Assembly (NCBI GenBank): GCA_002633005.1 | Contig: NMRA01000334.1 | Coordinates: 432,300-492,146, forward strand | Length of the DNA: 59,847 bases | Source: Phoronis australis | Taxonomy: Eukaryota > Phoronida > Phoronidae | Reading direction: 5' to 3' | Shown here: positions 1 through 10,566 of the stretch, piece after piece | How positions within the stretch are numbered: position 1 is the first letter of the stretch | Layout of the letters: each line of letters opens with the position of its first letter | The notes under the pieces: model-generated | Told to the model about the DNA's origin: nothing | What the model saw: the letters and a program-made list of their open reading frames with translations, nothing else | The model's database searches: none | Made by a program: the position numbers and the translations under genes

Positions 1-720
1 ATTTCAGGACCCGCAAGATCTTGACCCCGAGAACAGAGTCGAAGATAACCAGTCACGTTGCGTGATTCGAGTATTATGTTTATTCGGAGTACATGTAAAT
101 GTACGTCATAATTTCGAGTACAGAGATTAAATCTAGGGCTTAGGAATGATAGCAGTGCACAGGGGACTTCGCTAACCGCCTTTTCGTAAATGTGTAGATG
201 TGTAGCCGTCATACCATCAAACGTTTAGACAGGGAACCTACTCGGAAAATGCCAGTCCTGCTCCAAAATCCAAGCGTCAGTTGCTCATGCAAATATTGGG
301 ATAGCGCCACTTCACCTCTATAATTTGGGCGTACTTCCCCAAAATGAATTTAATTTTAACTAGAACCCTGTTTTATTAGAAGTTGAAATATTCAGAAACT
401 TGTAGAATCATAACAGACACGTTAAACTTTGTGAATGACAAATAATTCCCGCCTTGGTTTTGTGCATAATCCTGTGTCTTATGTCGAAAAATGTTTATTT
501 AAAACATGTAAATGTGTGTCATTCAAAATAATGTCAATTTTTGAAGTGATATATATTTATTGAAGAAAACACAGAACATACAAAGAAATAATGACAAACC
601 CTGAAATCGCGAAGCATTATATCACTGGGTTTAAACAGCGCAGATAGGCCAGAAGTTAATACAAATACTGTAGATCTATGAAAAATTGAACAAAACAAAC
701 CCCAGGGTGTTAGAAAACAA
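1..720. other. intergenic, no gene seen
   Basis: AT-rich single-copy-looking DNA. No reading frame here has a recognisable domain, and no transposon ends were seen. I searched it by eye for the missing TM1 exon of the downstream receptor and did not find one. Confidence 0.5.
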
Positions 721-779
721 ATGGCTGTGAATACCCATGGCAATGGTGGTCTGGAAATACTTTTCATTAACGTTATGCA

Positions 780-1080
780 TAATCGTTTACAGGGTGGGAT
801 CCATACAGAATGGGAAGGCTTTGCACACGTTCAACCAGGGGGAGGGGAGCTCGGGGGGGGCACTAAAGAGCCATCCCCATTTGGTAAAGTGGACAAAAAG
901 GTCCGCCTCAAAGAAACAAAAAGTCCGAAAAAGTAGAAAACGAGACAAAAGTCCACAAAAAAGCCAGGAACTACCAAAATTCGGCGAATGCACCATTCTT
1001 AGCTCTGAACGTATCCCGTATTTTTACTAAAATGTCCACATTCTCAAAAACCCGAGCCCCCCATTTGCTAAGCTGGGAGC
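780..1080. repeat. dispersed ~300-bp repeat, copy 1 of 3
   Basis: The core around 880-955 (AAAAAGGTCCGCCTCA, then AAACAAAAAGTCCGA and CAAAAGTCC) recurs at about 47440-47560 in the same orientation and at about 42610-42730 in the opposite orientation. A G-rich block sits just before the core in all three copies. It is non-coding: the frames through it are short and unrelated between copies. It is probably a MITE or a fragment of a larger element; the class is not determined. Confidence 0.75.
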
Positions 1081-2605
1081 GCGCATGCTCTCCTAATTAC
1101 TCTTTTTAAAAGTGTGGGGTCTTTTAATCTTCAAACCAAGCTATGAATAAAAATTGCTATCTTTTGAAAATCGTAATACCTTCTACATGTACCATCATAT
1201 CCTAATGACATGGGAAGAAATCACTGAACTTTTACAGGGGGACATATTAATTGTAAATCAGGTGATTGGGAACGATGAAAGCAATAATTAAAAGAAAACT
1301 GAATTTTTCAATTGTTTCTATGAGGCAGGCATTATTTTTGTAAAAGCTGGTTTAGATTTTGATAATAAATTTCTGTCTTTGGATTAGTCATGAAGAAAAG
1401 GTATTATAAGTAAATTAACTGGATTTATTGTGTTAACTTGAGACGAGCGATTATACTGTAGGCTCCAAATATAGTGACTTTCAAATCAAATTGTATACAA
1501 TCCGTCAAATCAAGGTAGTTTGGTACTCAACATACGAGAAATATTATGGCTTTCTAAAACTGCCTCGTATCCTCATGAATGCAGTTCGATTAATCGATAT
1601 TCCTTACAACAAATTAAACAAATATGTTCTTCCATATAAACTATTATTGCTTCCTTCGTGAAAGTACTTAAATGTTATGATCGTATAATAGAATTTTTTT
1701 CATTAATTCTATTTGAAAAAGAATTACATTATTATGTAGCTGTAGAAACCTTTGACCACACAGTGTATGCTTGTTGAATGTAAATTTGTAAAAAATCTTG
1801 TGGCATGACGTTCAGTGGTAAATAACCAACATAGATGCACAACGTACTTAGACTGCATTTTTGGATGTGATTTTGTCAATATTTCATTTATCCGTGTGCT
1901 ATTTACCAAACTACACCCGCCTACATTTAAATAATGTAGCATTTATGTAACTATATCGCCATAACGGAAATATTCTCCATTTGAGTAATCTGAAACCCCG
2001 TGATATAGTCCCTAATTTATTAATTGAAGCAGTAGTAAAAAGTCTAATTGTGTCTATCTATGATTTTGAAGCATGAATGTCTAAGTTTCATTTAGGTAAC
2101 TGTTTATTTTCATGAAAAAACACTGTTAAGAAACCTTTGAACTGCCTTATCAATGAAATTACTGCATAACTTTTTAAAAAGTGTCTTCAAATGATGTACA
2201 ATAAATGCTTTTCTGAAACAGGCTTAGTGCGGATTTGAAACGCATATTGTTACTCCTGCGGTCGCAAACAAACGCTCTGCTGGCTGGCGAAGCTGCATGT
2301 AAATACTTCGCTCCACTACAAGTAACTCGTTGTCTCTAACCTTGATGTCGCCGAATATCTGACGACTCGTAACGAAGTAACAAAAAACAACGGGTTTTGT
2401 TCGTTGATGACTTTTTTCAGAGCGAATGGCCGAGAGAAGTCTATCCCATCCACTATAAGGATAATCCCAAAACGCCTTTTTTCACCCGTATAGCCAGTTT
2501 GTCCATTAAAGACTTTCAGGGGCAAAAACGACTCAAGACCTACATTGCTTTTTGAATTTCAGTTTATATATATGAGCTGCTTCGTAGATCTTTTCGGTAT
2601 GTTCA
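1081..2605. other. intergenic / probable intron upstream of the receptor exon
   Basis: AT-rich, with no supported exon. Because the receptor exon at 2627 opens with a splice acceptor, at least the 3' part of this stretch should be intron. No TM1-like hydrophobic frame was recognised. Confidence 0.5.
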
Positions 2606-2626
2606 ATGTCTTCATTTTCTTTTCAG

Positions 2627-4018
2627 GTAAGCAACATGTTTATTGTCAGCCTCGCTTTGGCGGATTTCATCGTCGGAATGTTTGTTATGCCCATGAGTGC
2701 AATTTATATCTTTACTGAGGAGTGGTTGTTTGGAGTCATCGTTTGTCAATTTTGGATAACCACAGACTACATCGCGAGTACAGCATCGATATTAAACTTA
2801 TTCATTCTAAGTGTTGACCGTTACTGGTCCGTGACTTCACCGCTGAAGTACATCCGTCGAAGGACAAAAAAGCGAGCATTCCTCATGATTTCGTCTGCTT
2901 GGATCGTGTCTAGTTTGTGGATCATCCCTATAGTCGGATGGCACTACTTTACGAACGGGGGTGTAAGAACCGTGCCCGAAAAAACCTGCGACACAGAGTA
3001 CGCGACTAATAAAATTCTGAAGATTATTACATCTATATTCAACTTCTTCCTGCCGCTCAGTATCATGTACGTGCTATATGGAAGGATATTTAACGAGATT
3101 AGAAAGAGGTCGAAATTCGAATTCGGCCAGAGGATTGTCGGTAACAATATCAATGTGAAAACGCACACGTCGTCTGAAGATGAGCTCAACGACGAAACCT
3201 TTAGCAGCGATAGTTCTCCATTTCCTCGGAAAAGATTTGCCCACGAACGTTTCAACGCGGGGTTCAAACATAGCAGAAATGGTAACAACAATATCAAACA
3301 GATTGATACTAAAAAATTAGATCCTAACGACACCAAACGGACTTCGTCGAAAGTCGTCAGTACAGGCAAATCTGATAGTGAAGAGCACGTGACAGTAACT
3401 AGCGAAGACAATGAAGACGGAAATTTCACTGAACTTACACATTCTGAAAGGCCTGAGCTCAGCTCAGAACCAAAACTATTTGTTGTTCGTTTTCCCAAAA
3501 GAACTTCATCTAGACGTGAGACACCAAAGCGGAAAGAATCAAAATTAAGAAAAATTTTCAAAAATCGACTGTCATTGCAAGTTAAGAAGTTTCAAAGTTC
3601 GTCACTGAAGAAAGAAATTAAAGCTGCGAGACAACTTGGGGTGATCATGGGTGCCTTCACCATGTGTTTCCTTCCATATTTTATCTTGTTTACTGTTGTT
3701 GCGTTTTGCGACTCATGCGTTCCGAATGACCTGCTTACCAGTATGACTTGGGTGGGATATTTAAATTCCACTTTAAACCCATTTCTATATCCGCTCTGTA
3801 ACATGACGTTTCGTAGGAAGTTTCAGAAAATGCTCTGCGGTCAGGAGATAGGAAATCACGTGGGAGAGTCAGCGCGCTACTTCACAACCTCTTTCACGAA
3901 GCACGTGAACAATCGTTTTAGTAGGGAACGCCCTAGGAGAAATCCTTGCGATCCCGCTTCCCATTTGCCGCTTAATTCTGCCTTGGGGGATAGGTGGAAC
4001 AACACAGAAACCACATAA
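2627..4018 (+). CDS. HRH1: histamine H1 receptor-like GPCR, terminal coding exon (TM2-TM7)
   Basis: Class A amine GPCR, expected at the plasma membrane and, by family, coupled to Gq/11. The exon opens after a consensus acceptor (TTTTCTTTTCAG, ending at 2626) and reads VSNMFIVSLALADFIVG, the start of TM2. The ATG at 2606 lies in the intron tract and is not the start, so the N terminus and TM1 must come from an upstream exon. Numbering from that ATG: D20 is 2.50, C47 is 3.25, D54 is the amine-binding 3.32, DRY is at 71-73, and W99 is 4.50. TM5 has Lys and Asn seven residues apart (LKIITSIFNFFLP), as at H1 positions 5.39 and 5.46. TM6 reads MCFLPYFILF, with Y6.51, F6.52 and F6.55 as in H1. TM7 has NPFLY. 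The third intracellular loop is about 150 residues, Ser/acidic/basic rich, as in H1. Oddity: Phe355 replaces the toggle Trp 6.48. A muscarinic receptor is the main alternative but fits TM5 and TM6 less well. Confidence 0.9.
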   Translation, partial: VSNMFIVSLALADFIVGMFVMPMSAIYIFTEEWLFGVIVCQFWITTDYIASTASILNLFILSVDRYWSVTSPLKYIRRRTKKRAFLMISSAWIVSSLWIIPIVGWHYFTNGGVRTVPEKTCDTEYATNKILKIITSIFNFFLPLSIMYVLYGRIFNEIRKRSKFEFGQRIVGNNINVKTHTSSEDELNDETFSSDSSPFPRKRFAHERFNAGFKHSRNGNNNIKQIDTKKLDPNDTKRTSSKVVSTGKSDSEEHVTVTSEDNEDGNFTELTHSERPELSSEPKLFVVRFPKRTSSRRETPKRKESKLRKIFKNRLSLQVKKFQSSSLKKEIKAARQLGVIMGAFTMCFLPYFILFTVVAFCDSCVPNDLLTSMTWVGYLNSTLNPFLYPLCNMTFRRKFQKMLCGQEIGNHVGESARYFTTSFTKHVNNRFSRERPRRNPCDPASHLPLNSALGDRWNNTETT

Positions 4019-4109
4019 AATTATAATGATGGACAATTTCCATTTTATGTCTAATTCATGAAAGGGCTAACGATGTCGGAAATCATTTGGCACGCATTTT
4101 TATTGAAAC

Positions 4110-4115
4110 AATAAA
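4110..4115 (+). promoter_or_regulatory. poly(A) signal AATAAA of the receptor gene
   Basis: A canonical AATAAA lies 92 bases after the receptor stop codon and is the first one in that direction. It implies a short 3' UTR of roughly 110-130 bases. Confidence 0.6.
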
Positions 4116-4311
4116 ATTTTACACATGTATCGCCAGTCTGAATTTATATGCCTCAACGATGATGATGGTGACGCTAATGGATTTGAACACTGCGTTTGAT
4201 TATTTGTGTTATTTAAAGAGATGTGATTTTTGTGGATATGTTCCATTTTACTGCTTTTCATCAATACTGAATAATTTACAAATTTCCTTGTTAATAAGTA
4301 GGACAATGTTG

Positions 4312-4860
4312 GACGGTGGCCACCGTCTCTAGCTGGCCCCAGTAGAGATGGTGAAGCACCTACAGAAGTTTTATACGCCAAAAGCTTTTCGTTGAAATAT
4401 GCCTCACATTGCAACTTCCAACAAAGTCACGTTGTGATAAGTACAGTTTTGTACCTTTTGCGCATAGAGGAACATGTTAGGAGGACGTCGATGTCTTTAA
4501 TTCCTTCCAACTCAAACAAATTAATACTCCCGTAATTAATCTAATCAAACTTTTTTCTTGGAGTATTCCTTGGTTCAGTTGTTCTACTCGGCAAGTGGCC
4601 ATTTGTTACACTGCCGATTTGGGCAACTGGACGTGAAAGAACTACTCGATGAAGAAGTTTGATTACAGGATTATTTGTTTTAGTTGGAAGGAATTGTAGA
4701 CAGCGACGGCCTTCTAATATGTCCCTCGATGGGCAAAAGGTAGGCCTATCTATAACAACTTGACTTTGTTGTTTTAATCCGTTTGAGGCATAATTAAACA
4801 AAAACCTTCACCGTCTCTGCTAATGACAGTTGAAGACGATGGTCACTGTCTAGGCCTACG
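4312..4860. mobile_element. long foldback (inverted-repeat) element
   Basis: The left arm (about 4312-4545) is complementary, with mismatches, to the right arm (about 4628-4858). Paired blocks include CCTTCCAACT with CAAACAAAT on the left against ATTTGTTTTAGTTGGAAGG on the right, and AGAGATGGTGAAG against CTTCACCGTCTCT. The left tip contains the 16-bp palindrome GACGGTGGCCACCGTC (4313-4328). There is no coding capacity. A diverged relative sits at about 21540-22030, inside the TTAA transposon. Consistent with a foldback-type or palindromic MITE. Confidence 0.8.
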
Positions 4861-5072
4861 TGTGCCTATACCTTTATTCCTAACAAAAATTCCACACTAA
4901 AGCCCCATACATGTGGGTCTAACACCCTTTAGGAGCCTTACCGACTTCCTACTTCGTACGGTTTCGCAAACGAACAATTCCAGCGAGTGCCCCAAAGTGC
5001 TTTGTGGGAGACACAGCCCAATTTAATTTTTAAGACCCCAAATATTTATATGTTGGTGCATATTGCCGTCAT

Positions 5073-6753
5073 CTCTGTCTGGGCGTCCAGGCGCCCTGCG
5101 TCCGTGGCTGTATCTCCTAAACCCCTTGCAGGATCTTATTGAAATTTGGCAGATGTGTTCCTTTGGGGTTGCCGACGGAGGGAAAAGAATTTCGGATCGA
5201 TCCGAGTACCGCTGAGTCCCATAGTGGCAATTTTAGTTTTTTACGTATGCCTCTGTATATTCAAAGGTACACAATTGATTTTCATGAAATTTGGCACATA
5301 GGCATCAATTAATGAGATAACGCTATCCACGGTTTTCGGATGAATTCGAGGAATTTTGCGCCATCTAGTGGCCATTTTTAGTATTTTCGAGTCCGTTTGT
5401 TGGCGTCCGCTCCTCTATCAACCAAACCACTTTAAGGATGATTAAGAAAATTGGCATGTATGTTCTTACTATGAAGAGGACGGGTCACGATGATTTTCCG
5501 ACGACTTCAACTACTGTGGCGCCTCCTAGTGGCAGTTTTGTTCTGTTTTTGCGCCCATGACTCTATCTCCTAAAGGCTCTACTGGATCTTTATTAAATGT
5601 AGCGAATGTGTTTAAATGAAGTTGACAACGGACAACGACGACTTCCGGACAGATCAGACTACAGGTGTGCCCCCTAGTGGCAATTTTATTTTTTTACGTT
5701 TACCTCTGTATCTTCAACGGTCCTTAACGGATTTCTATAAAATTTTGCACATAGGGATCTATTAATGAAGTGACGCAACCTTCCCGTTTTCGGATAGATT
5801 CGAGGTATTTTGCGCCACCTGGTGGCCATTTTCACTGTTTTCGAGTTGTTTTTTTTGGCGTTCGTCTCTCCATCAACGAACCAGTCTAATAATGATTGTG
5901 AAAATTGGCATGTATGTTCTTACTATGAAGAGGACTGTTGACAGTGATTTTCCGACGACTTCAACAATTGTGGTGCCTCCTAGTGGCAGTTTTGTTTGTT
6001 TTTGCGCCAATGGCTGTATCTTCTAAACGCTCTACAGGATCTTCAATAAATCTAGCAAATGTGTTTATATGAAGTTAACAACAGAAGACGATGACTTTCA
6101 GAAGGGTCCAACTAACACTGCCCCCTAACGGCAATTTCATTTTTTCTGTTTTCCTGTTTCTCTGAAGTTCCTCGACGAATTTTCATGGAATTTGTTAAAT
6201 AGCTTTTTTAAAGAAATGATGACATTTTCCGGTTTTCAGATGGATTCGAAATGTTTTGCGCCATCTAATGACCATTTTTATTAGTCTGTTTTTGCCGTGC
6301 GCTCTCTGTCAACCAAACCACTCTTAGGATGGTTGTGAAAATTATCTTATATATTGTTAGTGTGAAGAGGACGGTTGACGGTGATTTTCAGGCTTCAATT
6401 CCTGTGGCGCCTCGTATTGGCAGTTTTTTTGCGCCCCTAGCTGTTTGTCCTAATCCCTCTGCAGAATGTTTATTAAGTTTAGCAAGTGTATTTATGTGAC
6501 GTTGACAACGGAAGACAACAACTTTCAGACAGGATCCGCTAAACGTTTGTCTCCTAGCGGAAATTTTTTTCCGTTTTGCTAAATATTCGTGGAGTATTTT
6601 CATGTTAAAAACGGTGACATTTTCCAGTTTTTTGATGGATTCGAAATATTTTGCACTATCTAATTGCCATTTTTATGATACAAATAAACACCCTGAAAGC
6701 ACACCGTTTGCAGTGTATTCGTGGGCGCATTTCAACGCTCTGCGTTGATCTTG
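5073..6753 (+). repeat. tandem-structured non-coding repeat with CTCF-like motifs, copy 1
   Basis: This stretch is built from a higher-order unit of about 450 bp. The phrase 'TATCTCCTAAA...CTC(T)..AGGATCTT' recurs near 5106, 5560, 6010 and 6440. Each unit has three related subunits of about 150 bp, and each subunit ends in a C-C-T-A/G-GTGGC box. The boxes at 5358-5371, 5667-5680 and 5812-5825 fit GYGCCMYCTRSTGG fully; 5519-5532 and 5973-5986 miss by one base. The right end has a short hairpin (AACGC-TCT-GCGTT). A second, shorter copy lies at 26884-27973. A non-coding element with an internal tandem core and a terminal hairpin resembles the Helitron-derived HINE/DINE-1/pearl type, but that class call is inference. 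Confidence 0.8.
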
Positions 6754-7071
6754 TAGAACTTTTTGTAATGTAAGCAAAACAGCTATTGGTCACAGTCTCT
6801 TGACGTGAAAATAGGGAATTAGAAATACACTTTTAAAAGTTTGATTGAATAAAGCACAATCTTCATTTTACGCGTCTGAAAGATCCATTTAAGGTTCACA
6901 GGACCGAGATACATGTACATGTATGTTGCATAAGCCATAGTGACGTACACTATAAGTCATCTGATATGGAGAAAACTGTGTATCTGGCACTGGAGATACT
7001 AGAGAATAATAGAGCCGTCCCGGATTACACGACGATAGAAGTCTTCTTTGTCCCGGTGATTTAAGAGAGAG
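6754..7071. other. intergenic, no gene seen
   Basis: AT-rich, with an ACATGTACATGTAT run near 6910. No domain or transposon end was recognised. It ends at the (GA)n tract that marks the LINE 3' end. Confidence 0.4.
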
Positions 7072-7824
7072 AGAGAGAGAAAACGCTTTTATTTACATTA
7101 CATAATAGTAAAACATTGATTAAAATTTGATTTCAATTAGGAGGCCTTCTACAGGTTATTGACCGCTAATAAGACGATCCCCTGTACAAGATAAACAAAT
7201 GGAAATGCAAAAATCAGTAGGAATACTTAAGAAAACAGTGAATTAGTGCTGAAAACGACCGACACGCCAGGAACCAAGAAGTAAACTGGCACAGCTCAGG
7301 AGATTTTGAGAATACAATTAGATACTGTTACATATGAAGCAATTGGAAATATGACAAACTGGATCGTAGTTGTTAATAATAAAATTGGTTAAGAACCTGG
7401 AGAATGCTTGCAAAGAATGCGTTTTTATTATATTTAGAGCAGAGACTGGTATTTCGTTGTTGTTTATAAGTCAAGGAATCTGAAATCTAATACAGGCTCT
7501 TGATGACAATTTGTTGGACGGAGGAATTAAAATTTTGGGTTGTATTGTCGGTATAGTAGCTGAGTATTGATTCAGGTACATGTATGTAGGAGTTTAATGT
7601 GTCTGGTTGGCTTATATTGGATGGGTTTACTAAAGAAGTTGTTAGTGTAAAAATACTTAGGAAGCTGATTATTCAGGAATTTATAGTAAAATTTTGCAGT
7701 TGAGATTTTAAAGATGTCTTGAACTAGAGGGAGGCGAAGTTCCTTACATATGGGCAGAGAGTGAGCATTATAACTTGAATTTGATATATTCCTAAGGATT
7801 CTTTTCTGGGCTGTCTGAAGTTTC

Positions 7825-8052
7825 TTAGTGTTGCCAAAACCCCAAGTTGCAATGCCATAGTTTAAATGTGGAAGGACAAAAAAGTGAATTATATGCCAAC
7901 TTGAGAGCTGGAAGAGGAAGATAAGATTTCAATTTGTATAAGAGTCCACCGAGATTGTTAAGTTTGTTTGAGATGAGGTTAATGTGGGGGGACCATGAGA
8001 AGTTTTTGTCAACAGTAATACCAAGGAAAGGAAAACTGTTCACATGATACAT
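7825..8052 (-). pseudogene. LINE ORF2, region after the RT domain
   Basis: The frame contains FPFLGITVDKNFSWSPHI, typical of the stretch after the RT palm in Jockey/CR1-group ORF2 proteins (a 'YLGV.iD..L.W..HI' pattern), followed by a conserved-looking NKLNNLGGLLYKLKSYLP. It is out of frame with the RT block at 8169, so at least one frameshift or deletion separates them. Confidence 0.8.
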
Positions 8053-8168
8053 TGTTTTGCTATTTATATAAATGGTGGGAATAATACATTTTTAAATTTT
8101 CTTTTGGGGGTAGTGGAAGATCATTAATTTATTTTTGATGTGTTAATTGAAAGTTTGTTCAAAGAAAA

Positions 8169-8801
8169 TCAGTCTGAAATAGATTTAAGGTTGTTATTGA
8201 TGGTGGTCGATTGCTGTAAAGTGTGTTGGGAAGATTCAGTCAGTTTGTAAGGTTTGACAAGGCAAGTGTCGTCAGCATAAAGAAGTGTGTCCATGGGAGA
8301 AGAAAATGAAAGATCATTTATGTAAACTAGGAAGAGAAGTGGGCCAAGGACAGAGCCGTGGGGAACTCCGTTAGATATTGGTAACCAACTGGAAGTTGTA
8401 TCACTTAGTGAAACATATTGGGTGCGGTTTGAGAGGTAACTTTTAAACAGGGTATATTCAACTTCAGTAATGCCACAGTGATTTATCTTTTGCAAGAGTA
8501 TTTTGTGGTCTATTGCGTCGAAAGCTTTCGAGAGATCTAGAAAGATGACCAGGGGATTCATGTCATTATCAAGATGGGAACAAATACGGTCTAAAAGTTC
8601 AAGCGAAGCAAGTTCTGTAGAGTGACATTTCCTGAAACCATATTGATGTTTATTAAGTATATCATTTTCATTTAGGAAAATTGAAAGTTGATTATGGTTA
8701 TTTTTTTCTATAATTTTTGATATTGTTGGAAGAATAGAAATGGGTCTATAATTGCCCGGGTGCTCTGGGTCCAAACCATGTTGTTTAAAAACTGGGATCA
8801 C
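8169..8801 (-). pseudogene. LINE ORF2, reverse transcriptase domain
   Basis: A minus-strand frame of 210 residues. It has NYRPISILPTISKIIEK (fingers), FLDLSKAFDAIDH (motif A with its catalytic Asp), NGVPHGSVLGPLLFLVYINDL split around motif B, and LYADDTCLV (motif C with both catalytic Asp). In motif B the usual GVPQGS is GVPHGS, a Gln-to-His change. The domain is nearly complete but closed by frame breaks on both sides. In a living element it would copy the element RNA at a nicked target. Confidence 0.92.
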
Positions 8802-9224
8802 CTTAGCAATCTATAGAGCATCTGGAAATATACCAGTGTTCAAGCACTGGTTGATGATGGTCGTGAGAGGTTCAATTATAAAAGGACTGCTTATTTTGAT
8901 AATTTTAGATGATAAATTGTCATGACCAGTGCTATTTTTTGTGTACATGTCTCTTATAATATCTAGTACATGTTTATTATTAATTGGTTTGAAAGAGAAC
9001 TTAAATTTGTTTGGCGTGGGAAGTCTATGAAATTCTTGTTTTTATCATAGTTATTGATTCAGAAAGGGATGGGCCGATTTGAGTAAAGTAGGTGTTGAAT
9101 AAACTTGCCATTTCGGGTAGGTCACTGGTTTTATTGTTATCTGAACGTAAGAGACATTCTGGGGTGTCATTTTTTGTTCGAACGCCGTTGTTCATAACTG
9201 TCTTTATTGTATCCCATGTTTTAT

Positions 9225-9500
9225 TTATGTCAGACTTCCCTTTTTCGAATGTGTCATAATAGTAAGATTGCTTGGCGGAATCAATAGTTTTTTGAGAATC
9301 TTGTTGTATACTTTAAGATTGTTGTGGCATGTAGCGTAGGATTGTCTGTTGCGAGGGGTTGTCATGGTTTGTTTGTACAGTTTATCTCGGTAACGAATGG
9401 AAATTAAAATACCATGTGTAATCCATGAGTTAAGCGCGTGTTTGTGTTTATTATATCTAACATTTTTCGGACTAAAGTGTTTTTTCGTGAGATATGTCAA
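9225..9500 (-). pseudogene. LINE ORF2, linker between EN and RT
   Basis: The frame includes LTKKHFSPKNVRYNKHKHAL and WITHGILISIRYRDKLYKQ, matching the 'P-W-T-GI..S...K..L' type of linker seen between endonuclease and RT in Jockey/CR1-group elements. It is displaced from both neighbouring domains by frame changes. Confidence 0.75.
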
Positions 9501-9553
9501 AGTATCACTGAGTATTGCGTAGTTGTGATTGGGGTCACAATCTAGGCTGCGGT

Positions 9554-10441
9554 CTAGCTTTCAATGATATTGCAGTTCCGTAAGCTATTGAGAAAGTGAG
9601 TTTTTGTTTGCGGTGTGTAAGAATATTTTGAGACGAAAGTAGGGCGTTTAGGGTGGATTTTCTTTATCGATTTTGAAGCAATGAAGATAGGACAGTGGTC
9701 TGAAATCGAAGAGAGAAGAATACCAGAGTGTGTATGTATGTGACCGTATGATGTTGATGTAAAGAAGTTATCTATTAAAGTTGCTGATGTGGGGCTAAGA
9801 CGTGTAGGGTATGTAATTGAAGGTCTTAAATTGTGATTTGTCATAAAATCCAGGAATGTTTGAACTTTATTATTTGTTTGTGTCTCTAGAAGATTTAAGT
9901 TATAATCTCCACCTAAAATCAGTGTTTGACGCTGATTTTGAAGGTTTTCGATGATGGGACAGAATTCTTCAATAAACACGTCAAAGGTTCTAATGGGTGA
10001 AGTCCGCGGTCTGTAAAAGTTACCGACGCAGATGCTATAGTTGTTAATAGAGATAAAAGTGAGTAGGCCTTCGAACGTAGAATAAGCATCAAGAACTTGA
10101 ATTTTTTTGACATGAAGATTATCATTTACGTAAGTGATAAGGCCACCGTGTGATGAACATAAGCTAGATGCAGGTTTGGAGTACATGTTGTAACCGTCAA
10201 TTTGAAAGACTGAAAGGCAGCTGGTCGTGGTTAACCATGATTCTTGTATTAAGATAATGTCGAAAAATAATTCTTTAGAGTGAATGTTGTGCAGGAATGA
10301 TTCAAACTGAGTGAATTTTTCGTTAAGTGATTGAATGTTAATACTTAACACGGTAAGACTTGATTTATTTAGTTCAAGAAAGTTTTTAACTCCTTCTGTA
10401 TCAAAAGATGGGATTTGGTAATTGGAGCCTCGGTGCAACAT
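9554..10441 (-). pseudogene. LINE ORF2, AP-endonuclease domain
   Basis: A 295-residue frame with the apurinic-endonuclease-like signature in order: LSINIQSLNEKF, LIQESWLT (catalytic Glu), GLITYVNDNL, GGDYNLNLLE (Asp/Asn pair) and ISDHCPIF (SDH box). All catalytic positions are intact. It would nick genomic DNA to prime reverse transcription. The upstream minus-strand piece at 10369-10566 (beginning MANVSQFSAGAALDP) is in another frame and probably the original N terminus. Confidence 0.92.
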
Positions 10442-10566
10442 TCAAGGGACTTACATGTACATGTATATAAGAGACAGAAGTCTAGTGCATTCTCACCTCC
10501 ATAACTAGATAATAGAGGAGCAGGATCAAGAGCTGCGCCAGCAGAAAACTGGCTTACGTTGGCCAT

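Larger units (their letters stand above)
7065..10566 (-). mobile_element. non-LTR retrotransposon (Jockey/CR1-L2-like LINE), inactive
   Basis: Read on the minus strand, the element runs from an N-terminal segment at about 10566 through an AP-endonuclease, a linker and a reverse transcriptase to a 3' end near 7082. There an ATGTAAATAAAAGCG tail is followed by a TCTC microsatellite, a simple-repeat tail as in several CR1/L2-group elements. The reading frame is broken into pieces at 10369-10566, 9554-10441, 9225-9500, 8169-8801 and 7825-8052, so it cannot make a full ORF2. The EN signature and RT motifs (detailed separately) place it in the Jockey superfamily; the exact clade cannot be set by eye. 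No target-site duplication was identified. Confidence 0.9.

Noticed and set aside
2944-3561. 205-codon antisense frame under the receptor's third intracellular loop
   Set aside because: A shadow of the real plus-strand exon, with no domain of its own.
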